Part shown: in pieces, positions 58,190-64,000 of the stretch
Layout of the letters: each line of letters begins with the position of its first letter
Position numbering within the stretch: position 1 is the stretch's first letter
Assembly: GCF_002163715.1 (NCBI RefSeq)
Contig: NZ_CP015698.1
Coordinates: 1,612,001-1,676,000, forward strand
Reading direction: 5' to 3'
Length of the DNA stretch: 64,000 bases
Origin: Curvibacter sp. AEP1-3
GTDB lineage: Bacteria; Pseudomonadota; Gammaproteobacteria; Burkholderiales; Burkholderiaceae_C
The notes under the pieces: model-generated
Seen by the model: the letters and a program-made list of their open reading frames with translations, nothing else
Told to the model about the DNA's origin: nothing
Databases searched by the model: none
Made by a program: the position numbers and the translations under genes

Positions 58190-58555
58190 ATGACAGAGTC
58201 CACAACCAGCAAAAGGAATAAACCAATGATAACAAGCTACCGCGATCTTAAAGCCCAAATCGAAGAACTAACGGCTAAAGCTGAGGCTGCACGAATCTCT
58301 GAAGTTGCTTCTGTAGTAGCTGATATCAAAGAGAAGATCGAAGAATACGGACTGACTGCTTCTGATCTGGGCTTTAAGTCTGCTACACAAGGACGCAAGT
58401 CAATTGCACATTCAATCGCAGAAGCATCAGATAAAAAGACGGTAGAGCCGAAGTACAAAGGCCCCAATGGTGATATTTGGTCTGGACGTGGACGTGCCCC
58501 TACATGGACAAAGGAACTGCCAGCAGGCAAGACTTTGGATGATTACAAAATCTAG
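58190..58555 (+). CDS. H-NS-family histone-like protein
   Basis: A 121-aa nucleoid protein. An N-terminal coiled-coil oligomerisation part (ITSYRDLKAQIEELTAKAEAARI) leads to a linker and the C-terminal DNA-binding motif YKGPNGDIWSGRGRAPTW, the beta-proteobacterial H-NS form. AGGAAAAGGAA precedes the ATG at 58190; an internal ATG at 58226 with AAGGAA is an alternative. An H-NS carried on AT-rich foreign DNA fits a role in silencing the island itself. An intrinsic terminator follows. Confidence 0.92.
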   Translation: MTESTTSKRNKPMITSYRDLKAQIEELTAKAEAARISEVASVVADIKEKIEEYGLTASDLGFKSATQGRKSIAHSIAEASDKKTVEPKYKGPNGDIWSGRGRAPTWTKELPAGKTLDDYKI

Positions 58556-58573
58556 ACCTTAAAGACTTAAGAA

Positions 58574-58597
58574 AAAAGCACCCAACTGGGTGCTTTT
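58574..58597 (+). terminator. intrinsic terminator after the H-NS-like gene
   Basis: AAAAGCACCC pairs with GGGTGCTTTT around AACT, the T run forming the end of the stem. It lies 18 bp after the stop codon. Confidence 0.85.
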
Positions 58598-58861
58598 GCA
58601 ATTGAGAATGGGCTGAATAATCCGAAGTCAAATGATGCAACCATTCTTGACAAACCTCGGCAAAAAAACACAAACTTGTCAACGCAATATCACCGCCCAG
58701 TTGGACCAAGTTCTCCTTCAAACCTAGATTCTGAATCTATCGCTAGTCTCGAATTGCCACAAACCGTAAAACTGCAACTTAGCTTAGTTGCATAAAGTTC
58801 AATTTCTACCAGTCTCTTTGGTATGTATAAGTCATACCAAGGTCAGCTGAAGGCAGAATTT

Positions 58862-59941
58862 CTAGCCAACAAATATTCCAAATTTCGGAAATATTTCTGT
58901 TATCAATGTGTGTCTATGCTGCTTTGCCGCATCGTGGAATAGCTTGTAATTGCTGGAAAAAAACTCATTTACATCATCAACTTCGACATCTTGGCTAATT
59001 CCAAATGTGGAATGAAATTTCTCCTTAATTTTTTCAAAATAATTTGATCCAAGCGCTTGAGTCTTCCAGCTCCTATTCCCTTTTCCGTCATAGCTGAGAC
59101 TGACTGCACCAAATCCGAAATGATCGCTTGCAACTGCCGCCAGCCAATTGGCATGACGCACGCCCTCTTCTTCACTTGTGTTTGACTTAAATATATCCAA
59201 GAGCAAGGTTTGCTTATCTTGAGGCATAGGCGTAATTTCTGCTTCGGCATTGCCGCTTAAATAGCGCTTGAACTCTTCGTATAGACGTACGGATGCATTT
59301 AGAAAAATTGCGGGGTTCTCTCGCTTAACTATCTCTTCGTTGTATGACTTTACATAGGACCAAGACAAGAATGGCCGATCTGGATAAGTGTTGACTTGGC
59401 CATGTCCCATCGGTGGCAAATGTAATTTTTGCAGGGGCTCACCAGTGGCGGCACACAAGCTGCCATCTTTTACTTCATTCAAATAATGATTCAATCCAAC
59501 GAACTCTTGGTGGGCGAAGGTATCAACAAAAACATGTGCGCTGATTCCTAGTCGGTGAAGACCCCAAGGCTCACCCCGGTCTGCAATCGCAGACTTCATC
59601 ATTGCCTTGGCGATGAAACTATCGGGCTTGCAAATCAAACGTTCTTCGTATGAAGTCTCACTACCTTCTCCCTCTGGCTTTCCCATATTGCCTGGAAGAA
59701 AATGAAAAGGCTGCCAACTAAGGGCGTTGGCATTGTTGTTGGACAAGTTCTGCGGGTCATAAGTTGGATGCGCCGTCGGGAAACGTTGATATCGCATTCC
59801 GTTCTCGAATTCAATGAATCCCTCTGTCAACGAGTCATCTACATACTGCGCCGAGTACGAGATGATGTCTGCATCTTCGTGCGAGAAGCCAGCCAGCCTG
59901 GCAATAACATACGTAGCGGTGTGGTGAAAATCGATTTGCAT
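58862..59941 (-). CDS. DUF6765-like protein, possible zinc-dependent phospholipase C-type fold
   Basis: A 359-aa soluble protein. The N terminus (MQIDFHHTATYVIARLAGF) and a middle block (GLHRLGISAHVFVDTFAHQEF) carry His and Asp in the spacing used by zinc-dependent phospholipase C/S1-P1-like helical folds; AQYVDDSLTEG and WQPFHFLPGN are further conserved-looking blocks. I recall this as the DUF6765 family, of unknown function. AT-rich codon use agrees with the island. It stands alone, with an AGGAGG ribosome-binding site before the ATG. Confidence 0.72.
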   Translation of the reverse strand: MQIDFHHTATYVIARLAGFSHEDADIISYSAQYVDDSLTEGFIEFENGMRYQRFPTAHPTYDPQNLSNNNANALSWQPFHFLPGNMGKPEGEGSETSYEERLICKPDSFIAKAMMKSAIADRGEPWGLHRLGISAHVFVDTFAHQEFVGLNHYLNEVKDGSLCAATGEPLQKLHLPPMGHGQVNTYPDRPFLSWSYVKSYNEEIVKRENPAIFLNASVRLYEEFKRYLSGNAEAEITPMPQDKQTLLLDIFKSNTSEEEGVRHANWLAAVASDHFGFGAVSLSYDGKGNRSWKTQALGSNYFEKIKEKFHSTFGISQDVEVDDVNEFFSSNYKLFHDAAKQHRHTLITEIFPKFGIFVG

Positions 59942-60285
59942 AGGAGCCTCCTTGCATACGTTCTATCACCGCATTCACAACGACAAGTTGGCAAATGTTC
60001 ACAAAATTACACTCTTGAAGACATCTTCAGATTTGAATTGCTTTTGACCTCGAGAGGCAGAAGTTAGTCTAAGTTACCTTCGGTTCGCCAGGCCAATTAG
60101 TGCGTTTCCTGTAGCAGACGGAAACACAGAACGGTGCCCTTATCTTGGCACGCCAAATATCCTCGATTCATGTTCGAAGGCCCAACGGTGCCACCCAAGA
60201 CACGCTCGGTGTGGGCCAAGAACCGGCCAACCTAGTTGTCGTCTACCGAACGCAGCATGGCTTGGAGGGAAAACGGTGATCAACC
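59942..60285. other. gap with no recognised gene
   Basis: About 340 bp between the DUF6765-like gene and the left end of the IS66 remnant. Composition changes near 60100 from AT-rich to more balanced, perhaps a junction between two segments of foreign DNA. No feature seen. Confidence 0.4.
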
Positions 60286-61040
60286 GTAAGTGGCCAGCAA
60301 AGTCACCTTGTTGACTGCCCTCCGACGTTGCAACATTGCGTCCACATCAAATGATTGTGGACGCAATGCTCAAAGACTCAGATACACCAAGGTACGCAGC
60401 ACGGAGTACGAGGCGAACATACTCTGCCGAGACCAAGGCCGAATTGATGGCTGCTTGCTGTGCACTGGGCGCATCCATTGCGGCGGTCGCCAGCGCCAAT
60501 TGAATGAATGCCAATATGTTGCACCGCTGGCTCAAAGAGTCATCCAAATCCAGGCCACCAATTAACGGCGGCGCTGACGCTACGGCCGTGGACATTACTG
60601 CCCTGCATGTGCCGTCATTCATTGCATTACCGCATCTCACGAATTCGGCTGTGCCAGTAGAGGTCCGCAAAGGAGGTTTGGTTATGGCCGTTACCTGGCC
60701 CATTTCAGCGGCCAGTGAATTTGCCTGCTGGTCGGCATCACTTCTCAAGTGATTCGAGTCGACTGCGCCTGGCTGGCAGTACAGCCACTGGATATGCGCG
60801 CCGGAACCGACTCGGCGCTGGCCCGCGTAGTCGCCGTCTTCGGTGCAGCCCAACCGCACCATGCCTATGTGTTTGCCAACAGAAGAGCCAACCGGCTCAA
60901 GATCCTGGTGCACGATGGCATTGGGATCTGGTTGGCGGCACGCCGACTGCATCAAGGCAAGTTCGTTTGGACCTTTGACTGCGACACCCACTGCAGCCTG
61001 GAACGGGTTCAGCTTGACTCACTGGTGCTGGGCCTGCCCT
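60286..61040 (+). mobile_element. IS66-family element, truncated
   Basis: The left end begins with GTAAGTGGCCAGCAAAGTCACC, of the IS66 terminal-repeat type. OrfA (tnpA) and OrfB (tnpB) remnants follow in the normal order and coupling. The element stops inside tnpB near 61040; the transposase gene tnpC and the right end are missing. Confidence 0.8.
60366..60752 (+). pseudogene. IS66 OrfA (TnpA accessory protein), broken by in-frame stop
   Basis: Translation from the ATG at 60366 gives RRTYSAETKAELMAACCALG and AAVASAN, the HTH of IS66 OrfA, then TGA at 60501-60503. The frame continues as MNANMLHRWLKES to 60752, which is the next part of the same protein. The last 4 bp overlap orfB. The single stop inactivates an otherwise intact frame. 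Confidence 0.85.
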
Positions 61041-61216
61041 TAACTGATGTGCGTCGCACCGCAGTTTCCACAGAAGCCCGCTACTGTATTGGTGCCTGTG
61101 GAATCTTGACAGTGGGAAAGTGCTGCGTTTGCGCTACTTTACGAGCGAAAGCAATGTTGGAAGTGCGATACGGCACAAAGTGCTGTTCGGCGCTTGAACG
61201 GGGCAGTCGAATTTAA
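60749..61216 (+). pseudogene. IS66 OrfB (TnpB), C terminus replaced
   Basis: Residues 1-95 (MIRVDCAWLAVQPLDMRAGTD, HHAYVFANRRAN and LVHDGIGIWLAARRL) match IS66 Orf2/TnpB. After LDSLVLGLPL near 61035 the family sequence ends and unrelated residues run to the stop at 61216. The family is an accessory protein of IS66 transposition; this copy cannot be complete. Confidence 0.85.
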
Positions 61217-61767
61217 CTGCTCATTGGCTTCTGGTGAATTGGAAGCCTTCTTCCAAGATTTAGAGGCCTTGATAAATCATGCAAGTCAATAACGACGGGT
61301 ATAGAGATTTGCGGCCAGTCAAATTGAGAATTTGTCCCTTGGTAGACAAAGTTGCATGAAAAATTGACACGCAATGTTTAACCTGCGATCAAAAAAAGGG
61401 GGCGTGTAAATTGATGGTACATAGATCACTTGGTTCAATACGCAGTATGCAAAGCAATTTGCAATTGCCAAGACCCGCGCCCAATCGAAGCTCGGCTGAT
61501 TGCAGCCTAAAGACGATACAGCATGGTGATGACATTGCCACACGTTTCGATTCGTAAGCGACGATCTCTTCAGCTTCCTTGCCCAATGGCATGTTTACAG
61601 CGCAGTGATACGCATCTTCCGGTGAACACGGCTATTTTTCAGACCTGAAAAACAATTGAAAGCTGCGATTTAACGAGCCAATAGTAGATTGATTACGTCT
61701 CTATTGCGCTTGTGTTCGCTTTTTCAATTTCTCATCTATTGGAATTGGCAACCGAAACGCGACGCTA
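61217..61767. other. 550-bp gap upstream of cas1, no recognised gene
   Basis: No credible coding frame. There is no CRISPR repeat array here; repeated 28-bp units spaced by about 32 bp are absent. The last 100 bp are A/T-rich and likely contain the cas operon promoter. Confidence 0.5.
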
Positions 61768-62841
61768 TTGTCGCTTCTCAATATGAGTACTAAATCTGCG
61801 TTTATTCGCGCTACGGACGTAAAGTCAATCTTAGTTTCTAAAAGAGCCAATATTTATTTTCTGGAGTACACGCGTCTGCTGGTGAACGGTGGTCGTGTGG
61901 AATACATCACCGACACTGGCAAACGCCAGTTGTACTGGAACATTCCCATCGCAAATACCACCAGCATTCTGCTGGGTACGGGAACCTCTATCACCCAGGC
62001 GGCGATGCGCGAGCTGGCCAAGGCCGGTGTGCTAGTGGGATTTTGCGGTGGCGGCGGCACACCGCTGTTTGCCGCCAACGAGATGGATGTGGAAGTTGCC
62101 TGGCTCTCCCCCCAAAGCGAATACCGCCCTACGGAATACCTGCAAGCGTGGGTGCGCTTCTGGTTTGACGATGAACTGCGGCTGGCGGCGGCCAAGCAAC
62201 TGCAACTGCAGCGGCTGAACTGGCTGCCCGCCCAATGGACCACCCGGGCACTGCGCGAAGCGGGGTTTAACGTGCCCACCGATGCAGTGCAGGCGCTGGT
62301 GGCCCAGTTCAAGCCCATGGTGGTCAACGCGCCCGACATCACCGCCCTGCTCACCGACGAAGCCCGTCTCACCAAGGCGCTGTACAAGCTGGCCGTGCAG
62401 GCCTGCGGCTACGGCGACTTCACCCGCGCCAAGCGCGGCAGTGGCACCGATGCCGCCAACCGTTTTCTGGACCACGGCAACTACCTGGCCTATGGCCTGG
62501 GGGCCACCGCCACCTGGGTGCTGGGCTTGCCACACGGGCTGGCTGTGCTGCATGGCAAAACGCGGCGTGGCGGGCTGGTGTTTGATGCGGCCGATCTGGT
62601 CAAAGACGCCATCATCGTGCCGCAGGCTTTTGTGTCGGCCATGCGCGGCGATGACGAGCAGCAGTTTCGCCGCCAGTGCATCGAAGCCTTGACCCGCAGC
62701 GAGGCGCTGGACTTCATCATCGACCAGCTCAAGGCCATTGCCATCGACATCGCCCGGCTGGCACAGCAGACAGAAACGGCACCGGACGCGAAACCTGGCA
62801 TCGCACCTGCCACACCCCCCAGCAGCGAGGGCTCGGCATGA
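61768..62841 (+). CDS. cas1: type I-F CRISPR-associated endonuclease Cas1
   Basis: A 357-aa Cas1f, the integrase that inserts new spacers together with Cas2. The N-terminal domain has SKRANIYFLEYTRLLVNGGRVEYI and IANTTSILLGTGTSIT, both of the I-F subtype (cited in part). The catalytic C-terminal domain has the His in LPHGLAVLHGKTRRG and the Asp in VFDAADLVKDA. A start at 61783 (MSTKSAF) is equally possible. Its final TGA overlaps the ATG of cas2-3. GC content is clearly higher than that of the DNA to the left. About 20 C-terminal residues extend beyond the usual end. Confidence 0.95.
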   Translation: MSLLNMSTKSAFIRATDVKSILVSKRANIYFLEYTRLLVNGGRVEYITDTGKRQLYWNIPIANTTSILLGTGTSITQAAMRELAKAGVLVGFCGGGGTPLFAANEMDVEVAWLSPQSEYRPTEYLQAWVRFWFDDELRLAAAKQLQLQRLNWLPAQWTTRALREAGFNVPTDAVQALVAQFKPMVVNAPDITALLTDEARLTKALYKLAVQACGYGDFTRAKRGSGTDAANRFLDHGNYLAYGLGATATWVLGLPHGLAVLHGKTRRGGLVFDAADLVKDAIIVPQAFVSAMRGDDEQQFRRQCIEALTRSEALDFIIDQLKAIAIDIARLAQQTETAPDAKPGIAPATPPSSEGSA

Positions 62842-64000
62842 ATGTGCTGTTCGTCTCGCAATGTTCCAAGCGCGCACTGACGGAAACCCGCCGCATCCTC
62901 GACCAGTTTGCCGAACGGCGCGGCGAGCGCACCTGGCAAACCCCCATCACCCAGGCTGGACTGGACACCGTGCGCAAGCTGCTGCGCCAAACGGCGCGCA
63001 AGAACACCGCCGTAGCCTGCCACTGGATTCGCGGGCGCGACCACAGCGAGCTGCTGTGGGTGGTGGGCGATGCGAGCCAGTTCAACGACCAAGGCGCGGT
63101 GCCCACCAACACCACGGCCAGCAACGTGCTGCGCGCAGGTGATGAAAACGTGTGGCACCACCTTCCGCTGATGACCGCCCTGGCTGCACTCTCAGCCCTG
63201 CTGCACGACCTGGGCAAGGCCACGCAGGCGTTCCAAGACAAGCTCAAAAACCCCGGCGTGCGCGAGCGCAACCACTACCGGCATGAATGGGTGTCGGTAC
63301 GGCTGTTCCAGGCCTTTGTGGGGCAGGACGATGACGCGGGCTGGCTCCAACGGCTGGCGGCGTATGCCGATGCAGACAACGACACGCAGGCGTTGGAGGC
63401 AGCGTGGCTAGACCATGCAGGTGGGCGGCTGCTGCGCGATGGGCTGGATACGATTGAAAGTCGTGATGGAGTGAGCAGCCCGCATAACCCGTTTCGCTGT
63501 CTGCCTCCATTAGCTCAGGCGGTTGCATGGCTTGTGTTCACACACCATAGGTTGCCCTGCACGCCCGTTCGGAGGCGACAACACAACGACGAGACCGCAG
63601 AGGACGGCAAAGTCTTCCAGCCCTTCGGTTGGAAACCAGTCTCTGTAGAAGCGCGTGAATTGGACTTTCTTTTAGAGCAGATAAACGCCGACTGGAATGA
63701 ACCCCGTGATAGCGTGTCCGCCGCGACACTCGCCGCGCATTGGCACTTCCCGCACGGCCTGCCCGTCACCCAGCCCACCTGGCGCAAACAAGCCGCCCGC
63801 TATGCACGCAAGCTGCTGGAGCTATCGCAAACCGCCCGGCAAGGCACGGTGCTGCACGACCCGTTTGCCATGCACGTCGCCCGCCTGTGCCTCATGCTGG
63901 CAGACCACCATTACTCCAGCCTCACCGACGCAGCCGCACGCGCACCGCACCTCAGCCCCGGCTACCCGCTCTACGCCAACACCCGCAGCAACCACTATCA
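62838..64000 (+). CDS. cas3: type I-F Cas2-Cas3 fusion nuclease-helicase (partial, runs off the window)
   Basis: 387 codons are seen, open to the right edge. Residues 1-95 form the fused Cas2 domain (MNVLFVSQCSKRALTETRRIL). The HD nuclease domain follows, with LLHDLGKATQAFQDKL near 122 and the downstream HEW motif (YRHEWVSVRLF near 149). The helicase motifs lie beyond the window. The Cas2-Cas3 fusion is unique to subtype I-F, so the subtype is certain. It is translated by overlap with cas1 (ATGA). The Csy1-4 genes and array are expected to the right. Confidence 0.95.
   Translation, partial: MNVLFVSQCSKRALTETRRILDQFAERRGERTWQTPITQAGLDTVRKLLRQTARKNTAVACHWIRGRDHSELLWVVGDASQFNDQGAVPTNTTASNVLRAGDENVWHHLPLMTALAALSALLHDLGKATQAFQDKLKNPGVRERNHYRHEWVSVRLFQAFVGQDDDAGWLQRLAAYADADNDTQALEAAWLDHAGGRLLRDGLDTIESRDGVSSPHNPFRCLPPLAQAVAWLVFTHHRLPCTPVRRRQHNDETAEDGKVFQPFGWKPVSVEARELDFLLEQINADWNEPRDSVSAATLAAHWHFPHGLPVTQPTWRKQAARYARKLLELSQTARQGTVLHDPFAMHVARLCLMLADHHYSSLTDAAARAPHLSPGYPLYANTRSNHY

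Noticed and set aside
60347..60991. 214-codon minus-strand frame
   Set aside because: It is the shadow of IS66 orfA/orfB remnants, which match their family on the plus strand.
57175..61767. The missing 5' part of katG inside the window
   Set aside because: I read both strands for KatG N-terminal blocks (e.g. CPFNH, DWWPNQL) and did not find them, so the far junction is not here.

Overview
The window looks like a chromosome segment of a beta-proteobacterium of the order Burkholderiales, probably family Comamonadaceae (Rhodoferax/Acidovorax-like). This is inferred from gene content and order (hrcA-nadK-recN, mutY/mutM, a TPR gene-lolB-ispE-tRNA-Gln-prs-rplY-pth, ferredoxin-coaD-rsmD, M16 peptidase pair/ftsY), from the GC-rich codon use of the core genes, and from a dispersed repeat of about 50 bp that I see at least five times. 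No rRNA is present, so the assignment is not proven.

Region 1 (1-7711) is accessory DNA that stops at the 3' end of a tRNA with anticodon CAT. It holds a basic/HTH protein, an unrecognised protein with an HEVLH zincin-like motif, a 14-unit hexanucleotide array, a putative SRA-HNH (McrA-like, modification-dependent) nuclease, an HTH gene abutting a P2 GpA-type HUH replication initiator, and a membrane-anchored TPR protein built from near-identical 129-bp repeats. It reads as one side of a satellite-phage-like or integrative element with its integrase outside the window.

Region 2 (7712-48449) is core chromosome: a BLUF photoreceptor, heat-shock repressor, NAD kinase, DNA repair (recN, mutY, mutM), RapZ, a dynamin-like GTPase, outer-membrane lipoprotein sorting (LolB), isoprenoid and PRPP synthesis, bL25, Pth, CoaD, RsmD and FtsY. 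A module of five genes (PuuD-like hydrolase, TetR, amidase, DUF3237, MFS) lies between rsmD and the M16/ftsY block and carries its own palindromic operators. The rest is a mix of transporter, lipase, Hsp70, pirin/DoxX/LysR and similar genes.

Region 3 (48450 to about 61.7 kb) is an AT-richer genomic island whose left end cuts katG about 85 codons into the gene. At that end sits an operon of tightly coupled genes: three tyrosine recombinases (440, 535 and 838 aa), two small HTH/coiled-coil proteins, and a RecD2-like helicase with an abnormal Walker B motif. The layout recalls Tn554, SE (Tn6283-type) and gamma-mobile-trio elements, but the helicase and second small protein extend it. Behind it are transposase fragments (IS3, IS66), an H-NS-family protein and a DUF6765-like protein.

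Region 4 (61768-64000) starts a type I-F CRISPR-Cas operon: Cas1 and the first 387 codons of the Cas2-Cas3 fusion. The csy genes and the array must lie beyond the right edge.
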